Shown here: positions 51,618 through 60,859 of the stretch, in pieces
How positions within the stretch are numbered: position 1 is the first letter of the stretch
Layout of the letters: each line of letters opens with the position of its first letter
Assembly: GCF_044372965.1 (NCBI RefSeq)
Contig: NZ_JBILQX010000002.1
Span: 1 to 64,000 of the forward strand
Direction of reading: 5' to 3'
Origin: Elstera sp044372965
Lineage (GTDB): Bacteria; Pseudomonadota; Alphaproteobacteria; Elsterales; Elsteraceae
Length of the DNA: 64,000 nt
Notes under the pieces: model-generated
Told to the model about the DNA's origin: nothing
The model's input: only the letters and a program-made list of their open reading frames with translations
The model's database searches: none
Program-made: the position numbers and the translations under genes

Positions 51618-53573
51618 TTACCCGTGCAGCTTAATCGCCGTGGTGGCCAGCGTCAGATAGCCGACGGCCGCGCCGTAGCGATCCTTATAGTTCGCGCGCA
51701 CCAGCGGATCGAGCGTCGGTTGCACCTTGGCGTGCAGCGTCTTGTTCCAGTCCCCGGCGTGCTGGAAGTTGCTCATGATGTAGGTCCAGCAGTTGAGTTC
51801 ATCGACGGCGTGCAGCCCCGTCGACTCGCCCCCCGAGGGGATCGACAGAAGACGCGCCAGTTCCTTGGTATCGACGTTATAGGCCCAGAGGAAGTTATTC
51901 ACGTGGCTGCCGCTATCTTCGCCGATGAAGAGGGTGCGCAGCTTTTCCGAGAACTTCAGATTATCCGGGTTGCCGATGATGTTCGGGTTCGACAGGTTGC
52001 CCAGGCCATCGGCCTTAATGTCTTCGCCGACCAACAGCATTTTGCTGCTGAGCGGGACCCACTCGCTGACGATCTTCGCGCCCTTGCTGTCCGACACGCC
52101 GCCGCCGAGCTTATGCTCGACCACGCCCCCGGCGTTCAGGGCCTTGTCGAGCGCAATATTGCTTTCTTCATTGAAGCCCTTACCGCCCTTGACCATCGAG
52201 TCGACGATGTTTTGCAGGGCCGAGTAAGCAACCTTATCCTTGGCGTTAACCGTCGTGCCTTCCATCTTGGTGAAGGCCATCGAGCCGCCGACGAGATAGG
52301 CGTAGCGATGGGTTTCGAGGAAGGCGGCGGCCTTTTCCATGCCGGGCTTCATCTTCACCCAGTTGGCGGCACCATTGTAGAAGATCTTGGTGTAGGACGC
52401 GTCGTTCGGATCTTCCTTCTTCACGTCCATAATGTCCGACGGCTTCAGGCTATTGGCCATGGCTTCGATTTCGGCGCTGGTGGCGTGACCAAGCTTAATC
52501 CAGGTGATCTTGGTGCCCGCTGCCGAGGTATCGAGCGTGAAGCCCGGCGCGTATTTGGCCACATAAAGCGTGCCCGACGACAGGTCCTTCGCCTTATCGG
52601 CAACAAAGAGGAACAGGCCGCTGTTGGTGGCGTCATCACCCATCAGCACCGTGCGATTGTCCGGCATCACCTGCACCAATTCGTGCGAGATGCGGCCCAT
52701 ATTGTAATGCTTCTTCACCGAACCCGTGCCATCGGCATGGACGATGATTTCCGGCATATGGCCGTAATGGTAAGGATTGGCCTTCGTTTCGTCGCCATAC
52801 ACGTTCTTGCTGAACGCCTTGAACTGCTTGTTACCGGAGACGAACGGCGCATCGGGCTCATATTCTTCGCTCGACAGATGCGTGCCCCAGGGCGAGAGGC
52901 TCGCGCCGCAGGTGATCCACAGGCCGTGGGCCTTGGAGGTATCGACATTGTGATACTTCACCAAGCTCAGCATGCCGGTTTCCGGGCTCTGGTCCAGCGT
53001 CAGCACGGCAATCGGCGACGGCAGCGTGCCGTAAGCATCGACCCCGGCGAGATCGAGCGAGGTATATTCGAACTGGACGACGGCAAACACGGTATTGCCC
53101 TTCACGCCCTTCACTTTTGCGCCCGGAACCTTCAGCAGCGAGGTGCCATCGGGCGCGTCGGAGAAGAAGTGGCGTTCCTTGCCCGGAACCGACTTATCGA
53201 TAATCGGCTGATTATTGATATCGTAATAGCCGCCCGCGAGGATCTTGCCGCCCTTACCGTCCGAAACCATGTCGCCGGTGATGAAGAAGGGGTGATAGCT
53301 CAGCGGAAAGCGATGACGGCTCTTGTCCGCCAGTTCAACTTCGATGGCCGATTCGACCGTCGTCGTCGCCATCGCCGCCGGGTTCGACAGGGTCGGTGCA
53401 GCCATGCTTACGAAGCGGGTTTTGCCAACGCGTAAGGCCGGAGCCGCCAGCGCCGTGTTATCACCGAGACCGGCCACGAAAGAGGCGAGCGTCCCTGCGG
53501 CCAGCGGCAGCATCGGAACACCGGCAAGAAGTTTAAGGGCCTGGCGACGGGACGTATCAATCATGTCGGTCAT
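51618..53573 (-). CDS. phoX: PhoX-family alkaline phosphatase (DUF839), Tat-exported
   Basis: 651 residues from ATG 53573 (MTDMIDTSRRQALKLLAG); a frame to 53636 is not homologous. The twin-arginine signal (SRRQALKL plus hydrophobic LLAGVPMLPLAAGTLASFVAG, split) exports a folded metalloenzyme. The PhoX metal-site motif is visible as GLWITCGASLSPWGTHLSSE (Cys at the iron, Glu ligands following), with DGKGGKILAGGYYDINNQP and the C-terminal LFIGEDSGSHVNNFLWAYNV. Releases phosphate from organic esters in the periplasm using Ca and Fe. A Pho-box-like sequence lies about 105 bp upstream. Confidence 0.93.
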   Translation of the reverse strand: MTDMIDTSRRQALKLLAGVPMLPLAAGTLASFVAGLGDNTALAAPALRVGKTRFVSMAAPTLSNPAAMATTTVESAIEVELADKSRHRFPLSYHPFFITGDMVSDGKGGKILAGGYYDINNQPIIDKSVPGKERHFFSDAPDGTSLLKVPGAKVKGVKGNTVFAVVQFEYTSLDLAGVDAYGTLPSPIAVLTLDQSPETGMLSLVKYHNVDTSKAHGLWITCGASLSPWGTHLSSEEYEPDAPFVSGNKQFKAFSKNVYGDETKANPYHYGHMPEIIVHADGTGSVKKHYNMGRISHELVQVMPDNRTVLMGDDATNSGLFLFVADKAKDLSSGTLYVAKYAPGFTLDTSAAGTKITWIKLGHATSAEIEAMANSLKPSDIMDVKKEDPNDASYTKIFYNGAANWVKMKPGMEKAAAFLETHRYAYLVGGSMAFTKMEGTTVNAKDKVAYSALQNIVDSMVKGGKGFNEESNIALDKALNAGGVVEHKLGGGVSDSKGAKIVSEWVPLSSKMLLVGEDIKADGLGNLSNPNIIGNPDNLKFSEKLRTLFIGEDSGSHVNNFLWAYNVDTKELARLLSIPSGGESTGLHAVDELNCWTYIMSNFQHAGDWNKTLHAKVQPTLDPLVRANYKDRYGAAVGYLTLATTAIKLHG

Positions 53574-53676
53574 AGCGGGGCATCCATTGGCTGGGCACAA
53601 AATACGGCGGGAGCCGCCCGAAATCATCCATGACAACCAAGGGCAAGCTTGCGCCGCCGGACTCTAGAACGCACGG

Positions 53677-53694
53677 ATGACCATTTTATGACTA
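53677..53694 (-). promoter_or_regulatory. Pho box candidate upstream of phoX
   Basis: On the minus strand TAGTCAT-AAAA-TGGTCAT: two 7-bp direct repeats ending GTCAT with a 4-bp spacer, the arrangement of the PhoB site (CTGTCAT-N4-CTGTCAT). Lies 104 bp before the phoX start, with TCTAGA eight bases further on as a possible -10. Confidence 0.65.
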
Positions 53695-53816
53695 CTGATA
53701 ATGCTGCCAGCCAATCTGATACAATTCTGCGCTAGACCTGAGATTTATATGAGGCGATAGGAGCCAATACCGCTTTCAGGGGTGCCTCATTCGTGCTGGG
53801 CGATGCGCCTTTCCAA

Positions 53817-53846
53817 GAAAAACCCCCGCGTGTGACGGCGGGGGTT
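53817..53846 (-). terminator. Rho-independent terminator of the dpp operon
   Basis: AACCCCCGC (53821-53829) / GCGGGGGTT (53838-53846), followed on the minus strand by TTTTTC. Six bp past the dppF stop. Confidence 0.92.
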
Positions 53847-53851
53847 CCAGA

Positions 53852-54835
53852 TTAGGCGGCGCGGTCGCGGAGCGCGATGGGGCAGGCAACCATCCGGTTG
53901 CCGACTAAAATCGGCTCGGGCCGGGTCTGGCTGCACGATGCTTCTGCCAGCGGGCAACGCTTATGGAAGGCGCAGCCGGAGGGCGGGTTGAGCGGCGAGG
54001 GCAGTTCGCCCGATAGGCGCGGGCGGCTTTCCGGCGGCTCGCCAATCGCCCGCAAGCGCGGACGGCTGCCGAGGAGCGCTCGGGTATAAGGGTGGCGCGG
54101 ATCTTCGAAAATCTGCTCCACCGGCCCATATTCCACGGGCCGCCCCAAATACATCACCATCACGTCGGAGGCGATGTGTCGAACAACGCCGAGATCGTGC
54201 GAGATGAACACATAGGCAAGGTCGAACTCGTCCTGCAAATCCATCAGCAGGTTCAATACCTGCGCCTGAATCGACACATCGAGCGCCGAGACGGGCTCGT
54301 CGGCGACCACAATGCGCGGGTTCAGCATCAGCGCACGCGCAATGGCGATACGCTGGCGCTGACCGCCCGAAAACATATGGGGATAGCGCCCGTAGAACTC
54401 GGGCCGCAGCCCCACCTTCGCCATCATCGCCTCGGCAGCCGCGCGCCGGTCCGCGGCGCTCATCTCGGGCCGGTTGATCGCCAGCGGCTCTTCCAGCGCG
54501 CGGCCAATCGTATGGCGCGGGTTGAGCGAGCCATAGGGGTTCTGGAACACCATCTGCACGCTTTGGCGCAAGCGCTTGCGCGTGGCGGCATCGGCCTGCG
54601 TTACCGGCTTGCCGTCGATGAAGAGTTCGCCCTCGGTCGGCTCCTCGAACAGGGCCAGCAGGCGCGCGAGGGTGGATTTGCCGCAGCCGCTTTCGCCCAC
54701 AATCGCCAGAGTTTGCCCGGCGTTGAGGGTGAAGGACACGCCATCGACGGCTTTCACCATCGCGCTCGGTTGGAACAGCCCCCGGCTGACGCCATAGTGA
54801 CGGCGCAGGTCCACCGCTTTCATGAGATCGGTCAT
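53852..54835 (-). CDS. dppF: dipeptide ABC transporter ATPase DppF
   Basis: 327 residues. Walker A GESGCGKSTLARLL (about 43-56), Q-loop VQMVFQNPYGSLNPRHTIG, signature MFSGGQRQRIAIARAL, Walker B PRIVVADEPVSALDVS, switch VFISHDLGVVRHIA. The C-terminal oligopeptide-transporter extension has GCAFHKRCPLAEASC, the Cys cluster of this family. Start overlaps the dppD stop by one base (TAATG). Confidence 0.95.
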   Translation of the reverse strand: MTDLMKAVDLRRHYGVSRGLFQPSAMVKAVDGVSFTLNAGQTLAIVGESGCGKSTLARLLALFEEPTEGELFIDGKPVTQADAATRKRLRQSVQMVFQNPYGSLNPRHTIGRALEEPLAINRPEMSAADRRAAAEAMMAKVGLRPEFYGRYPHMFSGGQRQRIAIARALMLNPRIVVADEPVSALDVSIQAQVLNLLMDLQDEFDLAYVFISHDLGVVRHIASDVMVMYLGRPVEYGPVEQIFEDPRHPYTRALLGSRPRLRAIGEPPESRPRLSGELPSPLNPPSGCAFHKRCPLAEASCSQTRPEPILVGNRMVACPIALRDRAA

Positions 54836-55857
54836 TACACGGTCTCCCCGGAGGTTAGCCGGTCGTGGGGCTGGCCTTGGCCATCAAGGGGCGTGTGGCA
54901 GCGCACAGCCCCGCCAAAGGTTTCGGGCTTTAAGAGCGGCGCTTCCGACCGGCAACGGTCTTTTACAAAACTGCAGCGCGGGTTGAACAGGCAACCTTTC
55001 GGGCGGTCGCCAATCCCCGGCACCACGCCCGCAATCGTCGGCAACCGCTTGCGCGGCCCGCCGAGCACCGCCGTCGCATGTTCGGGGAGCGCATTGAGCA
55101 GCGCCGCCGTATAGGGGTGGCGCGGCGCGGTGAACAGGCGTTCCACCGGCGCTTGCTCCACCACTTGGCCCGCGTACATCACCTGCATGCGGTGCGCAGC
55201 TTCCGACACCACCGCCATATCGTGGGTGATCAGCACCATGGTCATTTTCTGCTCCCGCTGAAGGCGGGTGAGCAAATCCATGATCTGCGCTTGGATGGTC
55301 ACGTCGAGCGCGGTGGTCGGCTCATCGGCGATCAGCAGGCGCGGACGGCACGAAATCGCCATCGCAATCATAATGCGCTGGTTCATCCCGCCCGAAAGCT
55401 GATGCGGATAGGACGAGAGGCGCGAGACCGGATCGGGAATACCGACCTGATTGAGCAGTTCGACGATGCGATCCCGGCGCTGGGCCTTATTGGCCGAGGT
55501 GTGAACCCTCAAGGCTTCATCGATCTGATATTCGACCGTAAAGCAGGGGTTCAGGCTGGTCGTCGGCTCTTGAAAGATCATGGCGATATCTTTGCCCACA
55601 ATTGCCCGGCGTTGCGCCGCACTGAGGGTCAGAAGATCGCGCCCGTCAAAGCTAAGCTTATCGGCGCGAATAATGGCGTAATCGGGCAAAAGCCCCATCG
55701 TCGCCAGCATCGAGACCGATTTACCGGAGCCGGATTCCCCGACCACGCCCAGCACTTCGCCTTCAGGAACGGTAAGATCGACCCCGTCGACCGCGCGGAA
55801 CAAGCCGCGCGACGTGGGAAATTCGACCGTGAGATTGCGGATTTCAAGCAGGCTCAT
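54835..55857 (-). CDS. dppD: dipeptide ABC transporter ATPase DppD
   Basis: 340 residues from ATG 55857 (MSLLEIRNLTVEF), overlapping dppC in an ATGA; a frame to 56007 is a shadow of dppC. Walker A GESGSGKSVSMLATMG, Q-loop IAMIFQEPTTSLNPCFTVEY, signature LSGGMNQRIMIAMAIS, Walker B RLLIADEPTTALDVT, switch VLITHDMAVVSEAAH; C-terminal extension with GCLFNPRCSFVKDRC. Paired ATPase of DppF. Confidence 0.95.
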   Translation of the reverse strand: MSLLEIRNLTVEFPTSRGLFRAVDGVDLTVPEGEVLGVVGESGSGKSVSMLATMGLLPDYAIIRADKLSFDGRDLLTLSAAQRRAIVGKDIAMIFQEPTTSLNPCFTVEYQIDEALRVHTSANKAQRRDRIVELLNQVGIPDPVSRLSSYPHQLSGGMNQRIMIAMAISCRPRLLIADEPTTALDVTIQAQIMDLLTRLQREQKMTMVLITHDMAVVSEAAHRMQVMYAGQVVEQAPVERLFTAPRHPYTAALLNALPEHATAVLGGPRKRLPTIAGVVPGIGDRPKGCLFNPRCSFVKDRCRSEAPLLKPETFGGAVRCHTPLDGQGQPHDRLTSGETV

Positions 55858-56756
55858 GAGCGTTTCAACTTCGGATCGAGAGCATCGCGCAGACCGTCGC
55901 CGATCAGATTGAAGGCCAGCACCGCCAACAGAATGGCAACGCCCGGCAACGTCACCCACCAGGCGCGTTGCAGATATTGCGTGGCGTCGGACAGCATGGT
56001 TCCCCATTCCGGCGTCGGCGGCTGCGCGCCTTGCCCAAGGAAGCCCAGCGCCGCCGTATCCAGAATCGCCGTTGAAAGACTAAGGCTCGCCTGCACGATC
56101 AAAGGGGCCAAGCAGTTCGGTAACACCGTGCGCACCATGAGCCGGAACTTAGAGGAGCCGATCATCCGCGCCGCCAGCACATAATCCTTGGTCAGTTCCG
56201 ATAGAACCGCCGCATGGGTGAGGCGCACGAAACTCGGCAGCAGCACAATACACACGGCGACCATGGCATTATTCAGCCCCGGCCCCAAAATGGCGACGAT
56301 GGTCAGCGCCAGCAGCAGCGTGGGCATGGACTGGAGAATATCCATAAAGCGCAGCAGCGCGATTTCCACAATCCCGCGAAAGAACCCGGCGATCAGCCCC
56401 AAGGCAATCCCAACGACAATGGACACCGCCACCACGATAACGGCGATCAGCAGCGATACGCGTGCGCCGAAAAGGATGCGCGAGAGAATATCGCGGCCAA
56501 TATCATCGGTGCCGAGAATAAAGCGCCAACTACCCTCATCCGTCCAAACGGGCGGCACCAGCAACGCATCGCGATATTGTTCGATGGGGCTATGCGGGGC
56601 CACCCAAGGGGCAAAAACCGCCAGCAAAATCATCGTAACGATCAAGATAAGCCCGGCAAAAGCGCCGCGATTGCTGGAAAATTCAAGCCAGAACAGCCGG
56701 AACGGCCCAGGCGGGGCAATTGTCGGCGCTGTATTGACAGAAAGACTGGTCATCAC
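55854..56756 (-). CDS. dppC: dipeptide ABC transporter permease DppC
   Basis: 300 residues. N-terminal tail then six membrane helices (first about 30-50, GLILIVTMILLAVFAPWVAP). The OppBC permease family loops are present: FILGTDDIGRDILSRILFGA and the EAA-like TKDYVLAARMIGSSKFRLMV...LPNCLAPLIVQ. Six bp after dppB; overlaps dppD. Confidence 0.95.
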   Translation of the reverse strand: MMTSLSVNTAPTIAPPGPFRLFWLEFSSNRGAFAGLILIVTMILLAVFAPWVAPHSPIEQYRDALLVPPVWTDEGSWRFILGTDDIGRDILSRILFGARVSLLIAVIVVAVSIVVGIALGLIAGFFRGIVEIALLRFMDILQSMPTLLLALTIVAILGPGLNNAMVAVCIVLLPSFVRLTHAAVLSELTKDYVLAARMIGSSKFRLMVRTVLPNCLAPLIVQASLSLSTAILDTAALGFLGQGAQPPTPEWGTMLSDATQYLQRAWWVTLPGVAILLAVLAFNLIGDGLRDALDPKLKRS

Positions 56757-56762
56757 CCCTCC

Positions 56763-57773
56763 CTAGCGCTTATGGCGAATGCGCGGATTAATAATACCGT
56801 AGGTCAGCGTCATCAGCAGATTGACGAGGATGGTCGTCGTCGCAATCAGCATCAGCGCCCCTTGCAAAATAGGATAATCTCGGCGCGACAGCGCTTCGAT
56901 CAGCCATTTGCCAATGCCCGGCCAGCTAAAGATCGTCTCGGTCAGCACCGCGCCGGAAAACAGGGTCGAAACCTGCAAACCAATGACGGTAACAACCGGG
57001 ATCAGCGCGTTGCGCAGCGCATGGACGGCGACGACCCGTAAGGGCGATAAGCCTTTCGCGCGTGCCGTGCGCACATAATCTTCTTGCAAGACTTCAAGCA
57101 TGGCCGAGCGCGTCATCCGCGCGATCACCGCCATCGGAATCGTGCCCAAGGCAATCGCGGGTAAGGCCAAATGCCGCAAGGCCGACCAAAAAGCGTCGTA
57201 CTCGCCCAAAATCAACGTATCGATCAACACGAAGCCGGTCACGGGCTGGAAGAAGTAAATCAAGCCAACGCGGCCCGAAACGGGGGTCCACCCGAGGGTC
57301 ATCGAGAAGAGCAACACCAAAATCAGCGCCCACCAGAACACCGGCATCGAATAGCCCGCGAGCGCAACCGTCATGACCGAATAATCGGTCATCGATTTTC
57401 GTCGCACCGCCGCAATCATGCCCAAAGGAAGCCCAACGAGAACCGCAAAGAGAATGGACGCTGCCGCCAGTTCCAAGGTCGCGGGGAAGCGCGACAGGAA
57501 CTCGCTCAGCACCGATTCCTTCGTGTACATGGAGCGGCCAAGGTCGCCGTGCGCCATCTTGGTGATGTAATCGACATATTGTTCCCACACGGGCCGATCT
57601 AAGCCGAGCGCTGCCATACGTTCGGCATAAACTTGCGGCGACAGCCCGCGATCCCCCGACATGATTTGCACGGGGTCGCCCGGAACAATACGGATCATCA
57701 CAAAGGCAAGCAACGTCACACCAATAAAGGTGGGAATCGTCAGGAGAACCTGACGGAGAATAAAGGACAGCAT
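56763..57773 (-). CDS. dppB: dipeptide ABC transporter permease DppB
   Basis: 336 residues from ATG 57773 (MLSFILRQVLLTIPTFIG); an in-frame start at 57803 would lie inside the palindromic repeat. Typical DppB N-terminus (LLAFVMIRIVPGDPVQIM), periplasmic loop, five further helices and EAA-like EDYVRTARAKGLSPLRVVAV. AGGAAC about 11 bases upstream comes from the end of the repeat at 57787-57907, so that element supplies the ribosome site. Confidence 0.95.
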   Translation of the reverse strand: MLSFILRQVLLTIPTFIGVTLLAFVMIRIVPGDPVQIMSGDRGLSPQVYAERMAALGLDRPVWEQYVDYITKMAHGDLGRSMYTKESVLSEFLSRFPATLELAAASILFAVLVGLPLGMIAAVRRKSMTDYSVMTVALAGYSMPVFWWALILVLLFSMTLGWTPVSGRVGLIYFFQPVTGFVLIDTLILGEYDAFWSALRHLALPAIALGTIPMAVIARMTRSAMLEVLQEDYVRTARAKGLSPLRVVAVHALRNALIPVVTVIGLQVSTLFSGAVLTETIFSWPGIGKWLIEALSRRDYPILQGALMLIATTTILVNLLMTLTYGIINPRIRHKR

Positions 57774-57786
57774 GGATGAACGGTTC

Positions 57787-57907
57787 CTAGAGCATTCCCG
57801 CACAAAACTCTAAAGCGAGTGTGCTTGAAAAGAATGCGACCAACCAGGTCTTTTATTGAGCAAATGCTTCGCAATGGGGCGATACCCCGCAACGAGCGAT
57901 GCTCTAG
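57787..57907. repeat. 121-bp MITE-like element with CTAGAGCAT terminal inverted repeats
   Basis: CTAGAGCAT (57787-57795) and its exact reverse complement ATGCTCTAG (57899-57907) bound 121 bp between dppA and dppB. Inside are a small GGGGCGATACCCC hairpin and no coding frame. Palindromic intergenic elements with TAGAGCAT ends are familiar from Rhizobiales genomes. Whether it is mobile here cannot be told from one copy. Confidence 0.5.
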
Positions 57908-57915
57908 AATAATGA

Positions 57916-57951
57916 GAGGGCCGGACGCTCTTAAAAGCGCGTCCGGCCCTC
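57916..57951 (-). terminator. dppA-dppB intercistronic hairpin
   Basis: AGGGCCGGACGC (57917-57928) / GCGTCCGGCCCT (57939-57950), a very stable stem 22 bp past dppA. It has no clear T-run, so it more likely attenuates or protects dppA mRNA than ends transcription fully, as is common after binding-protein genes. Confidence 0.65.
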
Positions 57952-57972
57952 CCGTCATTTAGCCCGTAAAGG

Positions 57973-59574
57973 CTACTTCATGCTCACGCCGTAAAACTTG
58001 AAGCGACCCAGCGGATCGACCTTAAAGCCTTCGACGTTCTTGGACATCGGCACGGTTTGCACCGCATGGGCAACCGTTACCCAGGGGGCTTCGTCTTTGA
58101 AGATCACCTGAGCTTCTTTATAGAGCTTGCCGCGTTCGGCCCGATCCGACGTTTTACGCGCCTTCTGGATCAGATCTTCGAACGGCTGGTTACACCAGCG
58201 CGCACGGTTCCCGCCCGACTTAGCCGAGCCGCAGCCCAGCAGTTCATAAAGGAAGTTATCGGGATCCCCAGTATCGCCGGTCCAGCCCAGCATCATCGTC
58301 TGATGCTCGCCTTCGCGGGTCCGGTTCAGATATTCAGCCCAATCGAAAGAAACGATTTTGGCTTTAATCCCAACCTTGGCCCAATCGGCCTGAACGATTT
58401 CAGCCATACGCTTGGCGTTCGGGTTATACGGGCGGGCAACCGGCATGGCCCACAGGTCCACTTCGGTGTCGGCCGGAACGCCCGCTTCGGCCAGAAGCTT
58501 CTTCGCAGCTTCCGGATCGAACGCATAGTCCTTAACATCATTGTTATAGGCCCAGCCGATAACCGGCGGCAGCGGGTTCTTCGCGACCTCACCAATCCCG
58601 CCCGGATAGACGGCATCGATAATGGTCTTCTTGTTGATGGCAAGGTTCAGCGCCTGACGAACCCGCTTATCGTCAAATGGCTTCTTTTGCACATTGAAGG
58701 CGATATAGCCGACGTTAAGACCGGCTTGCTGAAGAACCTTCAGGCTCGGCTCTTTTTTCAGCGCCTCGATATCGGCCGGGTTCGGGTAGGCGGCAACATT
58801 GCACTCGCCTGCCTTCAACTTATTTACGCGCTGCGCACTATCGGGCGTAATCGCGAAAACGAGACCATCGAGGGAAGACTTACCTTCGAAATAATCCGGG
58901 TTCGTCTTGTAACGGATCGTCGAATCCTTGACGTAATCGACATAGATAAACGGACCCGTGCCAACCGGCTTCAGGTCGATATCTTCCATTTTGCCCTGTT
59001 TTTGCAACAGATCGGCATATTCCTTAGAATAGACCGACATAAAGGGCATGCCCACATTGGTGATGAAGGGCGAAAGCGCTTCTTTAATGGTCATCCGAAC
59101 GGTCAGATCGTCAACTTTTTCGATCTTCACCAGATTTTCCGACATGCCCAGATCGTCGAAATACTGGTACTTGCCGCCGCCAATCGGGTTGTACGGGTGA
59201 TCTTTCTTAAACTGCCGCTCAACCGAGAACACCACATCGTCGGCGTTCATCGTGCGCGTCGGCTTAAAGAAGGAGGTGGTGTGGAACTTCACGCCCTTGC
59301 GAAGCGTGAAAGTATAGACCGTACCATCGGCCGACACTTCGTATTTTTCAGCGAGGCTATTGGCCAGATTGGTCGTGCCGCGCTCGAAATCCACCAGACG
59401 GCTGTAGATCGTTTCAGCGGCCGCCGTGCTCGTCGTCCCCGACGTTGCGCGCGCAGGGCTGAAATTCTCGGGGCTGCCTTCGGAGCAGAAAATCAAAGTC
59501 TTGGCTTGCGCTGTGCCAGCCAAAAGCGCCGCTACCATCGAAACCGATGCAAGCGTTAATGTGCGATAGTTCAC
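57973..59574 (-). CDS. dppA: periplasmic dipeptide-binding protein DppA (SBP family 5)
   Basis: 533 residues from a GTG at 59574 with GGGAG about eight bases upstream. Signal peptide (LTLASVSMVAALLAGTAQA) then the DppA pattern LIFCSEGSPENFSPARATSG, family 5 signature DGTVYTFTLRKGVKFHTT, MNADDVVFSVERQFKKDHPY and C-terminal FKDEAPWVTVAHAVQTVPMS. Binds dipeptides (in relatives also heme or ALA). First gene of dppABCDF, with a hairpin and a repeat element before dppB. Confidence 0.95.
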   Translation of the reverse strand: MNYRTLTLASVSMVAALLAGTAQAKTLIFCSEGSPENFSPARATSGTTSTAAAETIYSRLVDFERGTTNLANSLAEKYEVSADGTVYTFTLRKGVKFHTTSFFKPTRTMNADDVVFSVERQFKKDHPYNPIGGGKYQYFDDLGMSENLVKIEKVDDLTVRMTIKEALSPFITNVGMPFMSVYSKEYADLLQKQGKMEDIDLKPVGTGPFIYVDYVKDSTIRYKTNPDYFEGKSSLDGLVFAITPDSAQRVNKLKAGECNVAAYPNPADIEALKKEPSLKVLQQAGLNVGYIAFNVQKKPFDDKRVRQALNLAINKKTIIDAVYPGGIGEVAKNPLPPVIGWAYNNDVKDYAFDPEAAKKLLAEAGVPADTEVDLWAMPVARPYNPNAKRMAEIVQADWAKVGIKAKIVSFDWAEYLNRTREGEHQTMMLGWTGDTGDPDNFLYELLGCGSAKSGGNRARWCNQPFEDLIQKARKTSDRAERGKLYKEAQVIFKDEAPWVTVAHAVQTVPMSKNVEGFKVDPLGRFKFYGVSMK

Positions 59575-59827
59575 CCTTTATACTCCCGGTAAACAACACT
59601 GAAGCCCGCTCCGGTCATCTTCGGACCGTGAGCATCCTCTTTAGATAGTCTATTTTGCAACCAAATGTCATGCCGAAATAAGCTTGAGTGTCCGCTAACA
59701 ATGCGGGGATTCATGAAAAATTATACAATTATATAGCCAAATTATTTCCCGTTAGTGTCTAGACCTTTCCAAACCCGCTCTTTATCGTTATTCCAGTGAA
59801 CAAACCTCCTTCCTCCCCCTTACAGGA

Positions 59828-60859
59828 ATGCCGATGCCGTCTTTACCTCACCCCATTCTGGCCGAAATAACCCGTGGCGGGATCGTCGAAAGCGCCCATA
59901 GCGGCTGCGCCGTGGTGGTGGATGGGGGGGGCGGAATTGTCGCGGAATGGGGCGATAGCGCCCGGCTGACCTATCCGCGCTCCTCCAACAAAATCCTTCA
60001 AGCACTCCCCTTGATTGAAAGCGGCGCCGCCGATCGCTTCCAGGTAAGCAAGGCCGAACTGGCGCTCGCCTGCGCCTCCCATCGCGGCGAAATCCAGCAT
60101 GTTGAAACTGTCCAAGCCTGGCTTGCCCGGATGGGACTTTCCGATGCCGATCTTGAGTGCGGCAGCCATTGGCCGTTCGACGAGGCGGCCACCCTTGCGC
60201 TTGCGCGCAGCGGGGCCACCCCGACCGCCGCCCATAATAATTGTTCGGGCAAACATACGGGGTTTCTTGCCACCGCCCTGCACCTGGGCGAGCCATTGAA
60301 GGGCTACATTGGTTACGATCACCCGGTGCAGCGCCGCATTACCGAAACCCTGTCGGAGATGCTGGAAGTCGATCTCTTCGCGGCCCCCTGGGGGGCAGAT
60401 GGTTGCGGGATTCCGACAATGGCGGCCCCACTAAAATCGCTCGCGCTGTCGATGGCCAAATGCGCCGACCCGTCCCGCCTGCCACCCCGCCGGGCCGAGG
60501 CCGTGCGGCGGCTCGTCGACGCGATGGCGACCGAAGGTTTTTATGTCGATGGCACCCTGGGCTTTGCTACGCGGCTGATGGCGGTCGCGGGCGCGCAGAT
60601 CGTCTGCAAAATCGGCGCGGAAGGTGTGTTCACGGCGATTGTGCGCGAGAAGGGGTGGGGCATCGCCCTAAAAATCGAGGACGGCACCGCGCGGGCGGCG
60701 GAAATCGCGCTGGGCGGGGTTTTGCGTGCGCTCGGCTTGCTCAGCGAAGCCCAGCAACTAGCCCTGGCCGATATTCTCACCGTGCCGGTTAAAACCCGCG
60801 CCGGGGTGCATGTCGGCGATCTGCGCGCCGCCGATCTTGGGACGCCGGGGGCGTTTTAG
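59828..60859 (+). CDS. Rhizobium etli-type (class 3) L-asparaginase
   Basis: 343 residues (a second ATG at 59834 has the better AGGA spacing). Related to serine beta-lactamase-like asparaginase ReAV of R. etli. All its key residues are found at a constant +4 offset: Ser52 and Lys55 (RSSNKILQAL), Ser84 (CASHRGE), Cys139 and Lys142 (HNNCSGKHTGFL), Cys193 (WGADGCGIPT), the latter three forming the zinc site. Hydrolyses asparagine to aspartate and ammonia. Divergent from dppA; its stop overlaps the convergent small gene by four bases. Confidence 0.92.
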   Translation: MPMPSLPHPILAEITRGGIVESAHSGCAVVVDGGGGIVAEWGDSARLTYPRSSNKILQALPLIESGAADRFQVSKAELALACASHRGEIQHVETVQAWLARMGLSDADLECGSHWPFDEAATLALARSGATPTAAHNNCSGKHTGFLATALHLGEPLKGYIGYDHPVQRRITETLSEMLEVDLFAAPWGADGCGIPTMAAPLKSLALSMAKCADPSRLPPRRAEAVRRLVDAMATEGFYVDGTLGFATRLMAVAGAQIVCKIGAEGVFTAIVREKGWGIALKIEDGTARAAEIALGGVLRALGLLSEAQQLALADILTVPVKTRAGVHVGDLRAADLGTPGAF

